This document shows positions 42,124-50,611 of a stretch of 63,824 bases of DNA, piece by piece (within the stretch, counting starts at the first letter, position 1; each line of letters starts with the position of its first letter). Source of the stretch: Firmicutes bacterium UBA4881 (GTDB lineage: Bacteria; Bacillota; DTU065). Position numbers and translations under genes: made by a program. The stretch is taken from the NCBI GenBank assembly GCA_002399235.1, contig DHDH01000049.1, positions 1 to 63,824 of the forward strand. Reading direction: 5' to 3'. The notes beneath the pieces were generated by a model. The model ran no database searches. It was not told the DNA's origin and saw only the letters and a program-made list of their open reading frames with translations.

Positions 42124-43965
42124 TTACTTTTCGTTAAACCTTAGTAGTCTAATGGCATTTAAGATAACTAAAATAACACTTAGCTCATGGATTAGCATGC
42201 CCGATGACAGGACTACAGTCTTCGTGATCACACCAACCAAAAGTACTCCTACTACCAAGATTGCAAAGTAGATATTTTGTTTCATGTTTTTTATAGTCGC
42301 TTGGCTTAAGTTTATAGCATAGGTAAGCTTTTTTAATTCAGCTGACATTAAGACTACATCAGCAGTCTCCATAGCTACATGAGAACCTATCCCACCAAGA
42401 GCTACTCCTAAATCAGCGGTTGCTAGTGCTGGTGCGTCGTTAACTCCATCGCCCACCATTGCTGTTTTGTCTTCTGTTTGCAGCTTCTTCAGAATAGCTA
42501 CTTTGTCTTGAGGAAGTAATTCTGCGAAATAATCATCCAAACCGACCTTCTTAGCAATAGAACTGGCTACTAGCTTGTTGTCTCCTGTTAGCATTACAGT
42601 TTTTTTGATTCCTAATCTTTTTAGTTTCTGGACTAGATTTAGGGCATCTCCTCTAATCTCGTCAGCTATAGAGACAACACCAAGAATATTAAGAGCATCC
42701 GCAACTATAACTGTTGTTTGGCCTGCAGTTTCTTCTAAGTTTAGATAATCGGCAACCTCCGTAGGAATTGCGATCTTATTTTCTGTCATCAGTTTCCTGT
42801 TACCAAGATAATAGATATTATCGTTGAGCTTAACCTGTAAACCTTGGCCAATTATAAACTGTGAATCTTGTGGAGTAATAAGAGGTTCTTCTAACCCTTT
42901 ACCAGCTTCTAAAATGGCTTTAGCTAAAGGGTGTTCAGAATAACTTTCAGCGCTAGCTGCTAGATAGAGAAGCTCCTCTTCTGTAATAGCAAAGCCTTTT
43001 AATTTAGTTACCGTTGGTCTGCCCACAGTAAGAGTTCCAGTCTTATCAAAAGCTAAACTCTTAATCGCAGCTAGTTTTTCAATAACTTCGCCACCTTTAA
43101 TAATCACACCATGCTTTGCACCATTACCTATACCTGCAACTATGGATACTGGTGTGGAGATAACTAAAGCTCCTGGGCAGGCTATAACTAGGAGAGTCAA
43201 AGCCAATTCAATATCTTTTGTAACCAGGAAGATAACAGTCGCTAAAATCATGATCCCCGGGGTGTAATATTTGGCAAAGACTTCCATGAATTTCTGAGTT
43301 TTGGCCTTTTTATCCTGTGCTTCTTCTACTAGGTGCAAGATCCTAGCAAAAGTAGTGTCTTCGCTTATCTGTTCAGCTGTAATCTTGAGATAGCCAGATT
43401 CGATAATGGTACCCAAGTAAACAACATCGCCGATATTCTTAGCTATTGGTAGTGACTCACCAGTAATAGATGCCTGATTAACATAAGCACTGCCTTCGCT
43501 TATTGTTCCATCAACAGGAATCTTCTCGCCTGGCCTTACAATAACTATTTCGCCCCTAGTTACCTCTTCTGGTGAAACTTCAATCTCACCATTATCTCTC
43601 AGAACTTTAGCTGTCTCCGGGGCTAAATCTAATAATGCTTTTAGCGAAGATCGAGTCTTTTCCAAAGTCTTAGCTTCTAAATAACTGCCAAACATGAAGA
43701 GAAACGTTACTGCTGCAGCTTCCCAGTATTCACCGATAATTATCGCTCCAGTAACTGCTAAGGTTACCAAAGCTTCAATACCCAAATAACGGAATTTTAA
43801 GGCGCGAATAGCATTTAAGACTATAGGATAACCTGCGATAACCGCTGCAGCAATCATGAAGACATCTGACACTGTAGGGTTAAAATTAGGTTGTTTGAGG
43901 GCAAAGGATATAGCAATAAGGATACCCGCTATCATAACCCTTTGCCCTTTTGTTATCCGCAACAT
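42124..43965 (-). CDS. P1B-type heavy-metal ATPase with a CPG motif
   Basis: 613 residues. It has no N-terminal metal-binding domain; that domain is a separate gene just upstream. Visible motifs are GEKIPVDG, TGES, the phosphorylation site DKTGTLTVG, the SEHPLAKAI motif and MVGDGVNDAPALATADLG. The transmembrane metal site reads ACPGALVIS rather than the usual CPC of Cu or Zn/Cd pumps. The ion is therefore uncertain: zinc, cadmium or copper by family, but CPG suggests changed selectivity. The operon is preceded by a perfect FNR-type box. Confidence 0.9.
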   Translation of the reverse strand: MLRITKGQRVMIAGILIAISFALKQPNFNPTVSDVFMIAAAVIAGYPIVLNAIRALKFRYLGIEALVTLAVTGAIIIGEYWEAAAVTFLFMFGSYLEAKTLEKTRSSLKALLDLAPETAKVLRDNGEIEVSPEEVTRGEIVIVRPGEKIPVDGTISEGSAYVNQASITGESLPIAKNIGDVVYLGTIIESGYLKITAEQISEDTTFARILHLVEEAQDKKAKTQKFMEVFAKYYTPGIMILATVIFLVTKDIELALTLLVIACPGALVISTPVSIVAGIGNGAKHGVIIKGGEVIEKLAAIKSLAFDKTGTLTVGRPTVTKLKGFAITEEELLYLAASAESYSEHPLAKAILEAGKGLEEPLITPQDSQFIIGQGLQVKLNDNIYYLGNRKLMTENKIAIPTEVADYLNLEETAGQTTVIVADALNILGVVSIADEIRGDALNLVQKLKRLGIKKTVMLTGDNKLVASSIAKKVGLDDYFAELLPQDKVAILKKLQTEDKTAMVGDGVNDAPALATADLGVALGGIGSHVAMETADVVLMSAELKKLTYAINLSQATIKNMKQNIYFAILVVGVLLVGVITKTVVLSSGMLIHELSVILVILNAIRLLRFNEK

Positions 43966-43980
43966 ACTTTTATACCCTCA

Positions 43981-44196
43981 TTATTTTATGGACAGGACAT
44001 CAAAGCCTAAAGCTTCAATGGTCTTTACGATCTCTGTAACATCTGTTAAAGCCTCATCGAATGTCACTTTAACCCTACTTGAGGAAAAAAGAACCTGGAT
44101 CTCATTTATGCCCTTTAACCTTTTTATTGCCACCTCAATTTTTGCAGCACAACTGGGGCAAGTTAATGTCTCTAATTGAAAAGTCTTTGTTGTCAT
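43981..44196 (-). CDS. HMA-domain metallochaperone (CopZ-like)
   Basis: 71 residues, one ferredoxin-like HMA domain with the metal site TLTCPSC at 12-18 and the family pattern I.VAI..L.GI..V......KV.V.FDE. It would bind one soft metal ion and deliver it to the ATPase 15 bases downstream. The usual GMTCXXC is TLTCPSC here. ATG with a GGAGGAG site. First gene of the operon. Confidence 0.9.
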   Translation of the reverse strand: MTTKTFQLETLTCPSCAAKIEVAIKRLKGINEIQVLFSSSRVKVTFDEALTDVTEIVKTIEALGFDVLSIK

Positions 44197-44531
44197 ACTG
44201 ACTCCTCCTTCTTGACCTTAGAATAACCTATTAAAAGAGAAGAAACCTTGATCTAGATCAAAATTTGCAGCCAATTTTAATTTAGTTCAATAATCTTAAC
44301 TTGTAAGATTGCCAACAAAAGTTAGTCTTGCCAATAGTTTCCATTCCATTAACCACGCTTATCAAAACAACTAGAATCCTGTTAGTAGTCGCAATTATCT
44401 TAACCATTAAATATTTCCCAAACATCATAACATACGTACAGCTACTAAAGTTTAAGAAGGTAAAACCAAATTTATAGAGTATAAAATAATCAAGTAGGGA
44501 TTTAGATCTAAAGTAAAGGGGTGTAGGAGAA
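44197..44531. other. divergent control region between copZ-like and solute-binding protein genes
   Basis: Contains the FNR-type box (44248-44261) and, nearer 44532, AT-rich sequence with the GGTGTAGGAG ribosome site of the solute-binding protein. No gene seen. Confidence 0.5.
44248..44261 (-). promoter_or_regulatory. perfect FNR-type box upstream of the copZ-like operon
   Basis: TTGATCTAGATCAA matches the FNR consensus TTGAT-N4-ATCAA at all ten defined positions. A -10-like TATTCT at 44220-44225 would set the transcription start near 44213, placing the box centre at about -41.5, the class II activation position. Confidence 0.7.
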
Positions 44532-45830
44532 ATGAAGTTATCAAAAAACTTTTGGTTTTTGCTTACTATCTTGGTGTTTCTATCCTTATCTGCTGGTGCA
44601 GCTGAAAAAATTTCCGTCTGGTTAACCGGCCACATCAACGAAGAAATGAGCATTATCAAAGAAATTACCGAAACAGCCTTTACTGCAAAAACTGGAATAG
44701 AAGTAGAATACACTAACCTATCTTGGGCTGACTTTGAAAACCGCTTTCTCATGGCTGCGGCTTCAGGTGATGCTCCTGACGTAGGTGGTGCAGGTGCTCT
44801 GTTCTTACCAGAGCTAGGCCTTAGAGGAGCTATGATCGACCTCTCACTGATGCCTGGATTTGACGAGATTTCCAAACGTTCTTACCCAGGTTTTTATCGC
44901 TCCTTGCAATATAAAGGTATGACCTTTGGTATACCTTATACTGCTACCGTTTCTACAGCTTTCCAGAGAGATGATATTTTAAACGATTTAGGTGTAAAAT
45001 CAATTAATACTTGGGACGAATTAAGACAAGTTCTACCTAAGCTACAAGCTAAAAATTCTAACTTTTCGTTGCAATGGTTCTTGACTGACACTCTCTATGC
45101 TGATGTCAATATGCTTATGTGGCAACGAGGAGCTGATGATTATAATGCTGATCTAACAAAATCAGGCTATGATACTCCAGAAGGTATAACTGCTTTTAGA
45201 GACTATGTCGAGTTATATACAAAACACAAGATTCCTAAAGAAATACCTGTACTGCAAGCTTTTATGAATGGCGATCTAGCTATGGCTATCCAATATCCTA
45301 ATTTCTTTCAAAACCTTGTAGTTAGTGCTCCTCAACTAACTGGCAAATGGAGCATGGTACAGGTTCCAGGCTATAACGTTGGCGGTAAATTGAATCGCAC
45401 TTCAACTGGTGGTGGCTCTGCTGTTGGTATCTTCGATTCTTCTAAGAAAAAAACTCAAGCTTGGGAATTCATTAAATGGTTAACTGAAGAAAAAACCCAG
45501 TTAGAAATCTCTAACCGAGTTATGAACCAGATTAAAGGCACAATGTATTTACCATCTATTCGTGGTGCTGTTACTAAGATTCCTATCGATCCTAAATCTG
45601 CACAAGTCTATGAGACTGCTTTAAACACCGCCACTTCTTCTATTTATGGCCTAGTTGCACCTAGACATCGTCGTCGTTACCTGCAAATGGCTGCTCAAAA
45701 GGCTATCTTAAATGGTGAAAACCCTGAAAAAGCTATCCGTGACGCAGCGGAGGAGCATAATAGCGAAATCAAGAAGAAGCAAGTTGAATACGACAGATTC
45801 ATCAAAAAATTATTGGATAAAAAGAAATAG
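44532..45830 (+). CDS. extracellular solute-binding protein, family 1 (orphan)
   Basis: 432 residues. A Sec signal (WFLLTILVFLSLSAGA, cut near 23) has no lipobox Cys. The mature part is a type 1 sugar-binding fold (ISVWLTGHINEEMSIIKEI, GDAPDVGGAGALFLPELG, GIPYTATVSTAF, MNGDLAMAIQYP, AWEFIKWLTEE). It would bind a sugar or glycan for an ABC importer, but no permease or ATPase is adjacent. The lack of lipid anchor implies a periplasm. Followed directly by a strong terminator, so it is transcribed alone. Confidence 0.9.
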   Translation: MKLSKNFWFLLTILVFLSLSAGAAEKISVWLTGHINEEMSIIKEITETAFTAKTGIEVEYTNLSWADFENRFLMAAASGDAPDVGGAGALFLPELGLRGAMIDLSLMPGFDEISKRSYPGFYRSLQYKGMTFGIPYTATVSTAFQRDDILNDLGVKSINTWDELRQVLPKLQAKNSNFSLQWFLTDTLYADVNMLMWQRGADDYNADLTKSGYDTPEGITAFRDYVELYTKHKIPKEIPVLQAFMNGDLAMAIQYPNFFQNLVVSAPQLTGKWSMVQVPGYNVGGKLNRTSTGGGSAVGIFDSSKKKTQAWEFIKWLTEEKTQLEISNRVMNQIKGTMYLPSIRGAVTKIPIDPKSAQVYETALNTATSSIYGLVAPRHRRRYLQMAAQKAILNGENPEKAIRDAAEEHNSEIKKKQVEYDRFIKKLLDKKK

Positions 45831-46274
45831 TTTACGGAAAGGACGTCTTCGAGACGTCCTTTTTGATCTTTTTTTGCAGTTCTCTGTTCCCCTAAGTTTT
45901 ACGTAATAAAAAGGTGCCAACTAACTTTTCCTGATATATTAGCAAAGCTCCTTTTGATTAGCATATTTCAAAATTGTCTTAACCCAATGTTCATATTTTT
46001 AAACACGCTGCAAACTTCACTCCAAACAAAAAATTGGTTTTTTGTTACAGCATTCTTAGTTCATGCTCACATTCCATCCAAAGCCTATCTGGCCTGGAAC
46101 TATTGCTGTTTCTATATCTTTTCCTACCCTATAGCAACAGAAGTAATTATTTAAAAACAACAACAGCTACGAGTAAAAAACAAAACATTTACTTTATTAC
46201 ACTTTACATTTAGCTTCGTAATTTAATATTGGTCAATTCTACTGACCAAATATTAAGTTAGGAAGCGTTTAGAA
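45831..46274. other. 444-base intergenic region
   Basis: Holds the terminator at 45838-45865. The rest is AT-rich; a 66-codon frame at 45954-46154 has no ribosome site and an unlikely composition. Nothing else recognised. Confidence 0.5.
45838..45865 (+). terminator. terminator of the solute-binding protein gene
   Basis: AAAGGACGTC/GACGTCCTTT with a 5-base loop, followed by Ts. Confidence 0.93.
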
Positions 46275-47186
46275 ATGATTGTAAAAGAACAGTCTCTTAC
46301 CTCTAACGATAGTAATCCTGAGGTAGTAACTAAACAGGTTGAGGTAAGAGTTAAATCGGTTCAGGAGTATTTAATAGCAGTTGATCTAGCCTTTCAAACC
46401 ATATGTAATGGCGATCCAATTAATTGCGAATTATGGTATAGAGGTCAAGCACAAACAGGTTTCGATCTGCTACCTACAATTACCCGCAAAATCGATAATT
46501 TGCAGTTAAACCCTCTTTATGAAACCGTCTTCCTTTCGAAGTTTAAGTCGTTAGTAATCCCCTATTTAGGTGATTTACCAGCTCCTCCCCTACCAAATGG
46601 AATCACTCCTTATTGGAGCTGGCTTTTCATGTTAAGACACTATGGCTTGCCTGCTCGCATCTTAGATTGGTCTCGCGATGCTTTAACAGGTCTTTTCTTT
46701 GCAACCGATCCTACAGACCCTTCTTTAGTAGAAGGAATAGATGCTACTGTTTGGGTACTAAACCCCGTTATACTAAACCGCAACTTTTCTTTTCATAGTT
46801 TCTTACAACCTGGCTACATTCCTAACGTAGAAGAACCCAGCTTTAATATTTTCTTTGGTCCCAATGCAGATATTTTGAGTTCTCCTAAGCCAGCAGCTGC
46901 TATCGGACCATTAAACACTACTAGAATAGTTGCTCAACGTGGCACATTTACTGTTTTCCCACTGGTACGCAACCTCATTGCCTTAAATAAATTTGAAGAC
47001 TTTGCTAATTATCTTTTTAAGATTGATATTGCTTGGGACCACGTTAAAGATATACAAACTCAACTTAAACATTTTGGTGTTACAAGGCTAGCCTTATATC
47101 TTGATATCACAACAATAGTTGCTGAAGTTAAGCAACAGGTAATTGATGAAGGCGTCCATACTACCAATTTGTGTCTTAACCAGTAA
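46275..47186 (+). CDS. FRG-domain protein
   Basis: 303 residues. The FRG domain is clear: ELWYRGQAQ (about 55), LRHYGLPARILDWSRDALTGLFFA (116-139, given here as the block around HYGLPARILDWS) and RIVAQRGTFTVFPL near 217. The domain is named for its F/Y-RG motif; its activity is not established, and members occur in defence islands, toxins and ordinary chromosomes. No partner gene is next to it. ATG with AGGAAG upstream. Flanked by gene-poor sequence on both sides. Confidence 0.85.
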   Translation: MIVKEQSLTSNDSNPEVVTKQVEVRVKSVQEYLIAVDLAFQTICNGDPINCELWYRGQAQTGFDLLPTITRKIDNLQLNPLYETVFLSKFKSLVIPYLGDLPAPPLPNGITPYWSWLFMLRHYGLPARILDWSRDALTGLFFATDPTDPSLVEGIDATVWVLNPVILNRNFSFHSFLQPGYIPNVEEPSFNIFFGPNADILSSPKPAAAIGPLNTTRIVAQRGTFTVFPLVRNLIALNKFEDFANYLFKIDIAWDHVKDIQTQLKHFGVTRLALYLDITTIVAEVKQQVIDEGVHTTNLCLNQ

Positions 47187-47475
47187 GTTGCTTACCAATT
47201 GTCTCTACTAAGTCTAAAACTAACCTTCTCTTTATGTAAGATACAGGTTTAATTATAAAACAAGGTTAGTAATTAAGTGGGTTTAGCTATGGCGTGCTTC
47301 GACAAATTAGTCCAATTTAATAGATACTTGCTAATTCACCATTTTGTCATTTTAGGTATGTTCAAAAGTAAGTGCCTCTTCAGCTTATTTAAGGTTTCTT
47401 GTAAACTTTAACATGGTATGAAGAGGCACTTCTCTTTGTCAATTCTACTTAAATCTAATCGAATTAGTTTTATAG
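47187..47475. other. intergenic region with a large inverted repeat
   Basis: 289 bases without a gene between the convergent FRG and rlmH genes. Contains the nested hairpin at 47370-47431. Confidence 0.5.
47370..47431. repeat. 62-base nested hairpin
   Basis: AAGTGCCTCTTCA and TGAAGAGGCACTT are a perfect 13-bp inverted repeat with a 36-base interior that can itself form AAGGTTT/AAACTTT. On both strands it is followed by T/C-rich sequence, so it may end either convergent gene, but the loop is unusually long. Confidence 0.6.
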
Positions 47476-47946
47476 TCACTTATGGTATGGTTCCCCACTT
47501 AAGATCTTAAAGAAACGGTAAATCTGCTCTAAAAGAACTAATCGCATTAGTTGGTGGGGAAAAGTTAATGGTCCAAAAGACCAATGAAAATCTACTTGTT
47601 TTTTTATGGACTCATCTACACCTAATGAACTACCAATTATAAAGGTAATTGTACTATTTCCATAGAGAGCCCAATTGGCTATCTGTTGAGCCATTGCCTC
47701 CGAAGAAAGTTCTTTCCCATCTAGATCTAATAACACAGTTAGACCTTCTAGCTTGGACCGTAATTTATCAGCTTCACCTTTAAGCATTATCTTGCAATCT
47801 TCTTCTCTAGTGGGAATAGGAGAGTCTGGTAGTTCAATTATACTTACATTAGCATAAGGCTTAAGTCTCTTAAGATACTCATCTATTCCTTGCTTTAGAT
47901 ATTTCTCTTTTATGGAACCTAAGCAAAGAATTCTTATCTTTAACAA
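47476..47946 (-). CDS. rlmH: 23S rRNA pseudouridine-1915 N3-methyltransferase
   Basis: SPOUT methyltransferase that methylates pseudouridine 1915 in helix 69 of 23S rRNA. 156 residues. KIRILCLGSIKEKY at the start, LDLDGKELSSE, FIIGSSLGVDE and the knotted C-terminus with FPHQLMRLVLLEQIYRFFKI and GEPYHK are all conserved. It follows the WalJ-like gene by about 15 bases, the walJ...rlmH order found in Bacillus. Confidence 0.97.
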   Translation of the reverse strand: MLKIRILCLGSIKEKYLKQGIDEYLKRLKPYANVSIIELPDSPIPTREEDCKIMLKGEADKLRSKLEGLTVLLDLDGKELSSEAMAQQIANWALYGNSTITFIIGSSLGVDESIKKQVDFHWSFGPLTFPHQLMRLVLLEQIYRFFKILSGEPYHK

Positions 47947-47961
47947 CTCATCACACTCTCC

Positions 47962-48738
47962 TTAAAAACAGATCACTTTCGAAGGTGTATACTGGTTAGC
48001 TACCTGCAAAGATACATCCTTACCAGGTATAATCCCTTCTTCTTTCAAAGTTGTAGCTACATCAAGCACAGCAATTTGAGGTTTATTATTTTCTTCACTT
48101 AAGTGAGCTAAAAAACAATATGGTGTTTTAGGTGCTTGTCTCACAATATCGGAGAGGATCTTCCCTGAATCTTGATTAGAAAGATGACCATACACTGACA
48201 TGATTCTCTTTTTAAGTGACCAGGGGTAAGGTCCTGTTTGCAACATACGTACATTGTGGTTAGCTTCTAATACTACCAGATCTAGGTTATTAATATATTG
48301 ATCGAGGTTTACTGGTCGTTTACCTGTATCTGTTAATACCAAAGCTCTGCTTTTTTCATCCTCAATTAAATAACCAACTGGACTTTTAGCATCATGAGAA
48401 ATCCTAATCGGAGTAACAACAGCTTCTCCTAAAGTAATAGGCTCGTTAGGTATTAATGTTTGCTTTCTCTCTACCTCATCTAAAGAGATTAGTGTTTCTT
48501 CTGTTGCCCAAACCTCACAAGAACTATGTTTAGCTAAACCTTTGACCCCTTTAATGTGGTCTACATGTTCATGAGTAATTAAGCAATCTGACACTTGACT
48601 CAAGTCAATCCCAGCAAATTCACTTCTTTTAATCATTTCTTTCAGGGATATACCTGCATCTATTAATAAATTGCGGCCACCAGCTTTCAAATAGATCGCA
48701 TTGCCTTTACTGCCGCTAGCAAGAATACATATCTCGAT
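47962..48738 (-). CDS. MBL-fold metallohydrolase (WalJ/YycJ-like), probable ATC start
   Basis: Metallo-beta-lactamase fold with THEHVDHIKG as the metal site, plus SHDAKSPVGY, LTDTGK and LEANHN. From the in-frame TTG at 48690 it is 242 residues and lacks the conserved N-terminus. Upstream in frame, codons read (I)EICILASGSKGNAIYL, the family start (ASGSSGN motif), with no ATG, GTG or TTG but with GGAGGGG 9-10 bases before an ATC at 48736-48738. I place the start at that ATC, giving 258 residues, the usual size. WalJ is a nuclease-like protein near walRK in Bacillus; here rlmH follows. Confidence 0.85.
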   Translation of the reverse strand: MEICILASGSKGNAIYLKAGGRNLLIDAGISLKEMIKRSEFAGIDLSQVSDCLITHEHVDHIKGVKGLAKHSSCEVWATEETLISLDEVERKQTLIPNEPITLGEAVVTPIRISHDAKSPVGYLIEDEKSRALVLTDTGKRPVNLDQYINNLDLVVLEANHNVRMLQTGPYPWSLKKRIMSVYGHLSNQDSGKILSDIVRQAPKTPYCFLAHLSEENNKPQIAVLDVATTLKEEGIIPGKDVSLQVANQYTPSKVICF

Positions 48739-48855
48739 TTTTCTTCCCCTCCTGCTGCCTTACATCCTCTAAAGTAGATTTTACCACAAACGCGAAGGAA
48801 ATCGCCAACTATTAGCGAATCATACTGAAGCTGTTAATTTTCAGGAGGTGTAATT

Positions 48856-49026
48856 ATGCCTGCATTTGTTAACCAAGAAGAATGTACTGGTTGCGGTACT
48901 TGCGCCGACACATGCCCAGTATCCGCTATTACTGTTGATGATGTTGCAGAAGTCAATCCCGATGAGTGCATTGATTGCGGTGCTTGTGTAGATGCTTGCC
49001 CCGTAAGCTGCATCACTTTGGAATAG
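48856..49026 (+). CDS. 2[4Fe-4S] ferredoxin
   Basis: A 56-residue clostridial ferredoxin with two complete cluster motifs, CTGCGTCADTCP and CIDCGACVDACP, the usual acidic low-potential electron carrier of anaerobes. ATG at 48856 with AGGAGGTG 5 bases upstream. Divergent from the WalJ-like gene and followed by a strong terminator. It is a plausible partner for the ferredoxin-containing EtfA and the activase in this window. Confidence 0.97.
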   Translation: MPAFVNQEECTGCGTCADTCPVSAITVDDVAEVNPDECIDCGACVDACPVSCITLE

Positions 49027-49051
49027 TTTACAATCTAAACTAAAATGTACC

Positions 49052-49090
49052 AAACAGGAGAGGGAAAAATTCCCTCTCCTGTTTATTTTA
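49052..49090 (+). terminator. terminator of the ferredoxin gene
   Basis: AAACAGGAGAGGGAA and TTCCCTCTCCTGTTT pair perfectly and are followed by ATTTTA. Confidence 0.92.
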
Positions 49091-49166
49091 GAAATCTAAA
49101 AATTTTACTTTCTAAAACTGGTTAAAAGTACCAACATAGTCGTTAAGCTAGTTATGGCTAGTTTTC

Positions 49167-49189
49167 AAAAAGGCCGGTTAGAACCGGCC
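49167..49189 (-). terminator. terminator of the phosphohexomutase operon
   Basis: GGCCGGTT/AACCGGCC stem followed by TTTTTG on the minus strand. Confidence 0.88.
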
Positions 49190-49195
49190 AAGAAG

Positions 49196-50572
49196 TTATA
49201 AACCTATATATGCTTTTACTTCTTTTTCTAAAGCAGCAAGTTCCTCTTCCGAAGATGCTTCTAAATAAACCCTCACTAAAGGTTCTGTCCCGGAAGCTCT
49301 GGCTAGCATCCAAAGATCATTTCGTAGGACAATCTTTACTCCGTCGATTCTGTTCACAAAGTCTACTGGCCAAGAACCAATTTGCTTGTGGTCCTTTTCC
49401 CGTAGATTCTTCATAACTGCTTCTTTCTTTTCGCTATTAAGCCTGAGATCAAGACGTTTATTAACATATCTACCATGTTTAGCATAGATACTATCTAGCA
49501 CTTGGGCTAGGGGTTTTTTGTGGTAGGCTCTGAGTTCAGCAATTAAAAGATCTGCTAAGATACCATCTTTTTCGGGGATATGGCCTGCAATACTTAAACC
49601 ACCAGACTCCTCGCCACCCAAAATAACATCTGTTGTTCTCATCATTTGACCAATATGTTTAAAACCGACTGGTGTCTCAATGCAATTAACATTGTGGGCC
49701 TTGGCAATAGCATCTAATAAGTGAGTTGTAGCTACAGTTCTTGCTACAGATCTAGGACCTTTTGTTTCTAGTAGGTAGTCATAAATAAGAACCAGAACTT
49801 CGTTAGCGGTAATGTAGCGACCATTTGTGTCTATTACGCCAAAACGATCAGCATCACCATCTGTAGCCAAGCCAATATCAACCTTGCCTTCTTTAACCAA
49901 GTTAACTAACTCTTGCATATGAGTAGCTATAGGCTCTGGTGGACGCCCGCCAAAAAGAGGATCACGATTAGTATGCAATTCCTCCACAATAACTCCATTC
50001 TCTCTTAAAATACGCCCTACATATGAACGCCCAGCTCCATGCATGGCATCATAAGCAATCTTAAGCGAACGAATCTGCTCGAAATTAACGAGACTTTTTA
50101 TATGTTCCTCATATTCCCTATCAGGATTAAATGTCTTAACCTCGCCTTGAACCGGAGGTACTATTTCAATTTTAGCAATCTCTTTTTCAATAGCTTGAGT
50201 AATCTCTGGTTCAGCTGGTCCAGCATAATCAGGTATAAATTTGATACCATCATATTCTGGTGGGTTATGGGAAGCAGTAAACATTAGTGCTCCATCTGCC
50301 TTATGTTCTTTAACAGCATAAGCAATAACTGGTGTAGGAGTGTCTTGCTCGGTTAATAAGACTCTTACACCTTCATTTTGCATAACTAGCGCTGCTTCTC
50401 TAGCAAAACGTTCGTTCATAAAACGGCCATCGTAAGCTACCAAAATAAGAGGATCCTTATTTAACCCTAGAACATAATGAGCAATACCTTTAGCTACTCT
50501 TCTTGCGTTAGGCAAAGTAAAATCTTCGCAGAGAATGGCTCTCCAACCATCAGTGCCAAAACGGATATCCAT
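49196..50572 (-). CDS. phosphoglucomutase/phosphomannomutase family protein
   Basis: 458 residues with the four alpha-D-phosphohexomutase domains: FGTDGWRA at the start, the phosphoserine loop FTASHNPPEYDGIKF (Ser in ASHNP), the metal loop ATDGDADRFGVID, the sugar loop GGEESGG, and the phosphate site RASGTEPLVRVY. It interconverts hexose 1- and 6-phosphates; glucose, mannose or glucosamine specificity cannot be told. Last gene of a MATE-ABC-cobO-mutase run, 40 bases after cobO. Confidence 0.93.
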   Translation of the reverse strand: MDIRFGTDGWRAILCEDFTLPNARRVAKGIAHYVLGLNKDPLILVAYDGRFMNERFAREAALVMQNEGVRVLLTEQDTPTPVIAYAVKEHKADGALMFTASHNPPEYDGIKFIPDYAGPAEPEITQAIEKEIAKIEIVPPVQGEVKTFNPDREYEEHIKSLVNFEQIRSLKIAYDAMHGAGRSYVGRILRENGVIVEELHTNRDPLFGGRPPEPIATHMQELVNLVKEGKVDIGLATDGDADRFGVIDTNGRYITANEVLVLIYDYLLETKGPRSVARTVATTHLLDAIAKAHNVNCIETPVGFKHIGQMMRTTDVILGGEESGGLSIAGHIPEKDGILADLLIAELRAYHKKPLAQVLDSIYAKHGRYVNKRLDLRLNSEKKEAVMKNLREKDHKQIGSWPVDFVNRIDGVKIVLRNDLWMLARASGTEPLVRVYLEASSEEELAALEKEVKAYIGL

Positions 50573-50611
50573 AATTACCTATCCATCCCCTCTTTGTATA
50601 TTAAAAGGTGA

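Noticed and set aside
44282..44875. 197-codon minus-strand frame over the start of the solute-binding protein gene
   Set aside because: It is antisense to a clear signal peptide and binding-protein gene, with no homology visible.
45954..46154. 66-codon frame after the solute-binding protein gene
   Set aside because: No ribosome site, odd composition rich in Phe, Ile and Asn, and no neighbour that suggests coupling.
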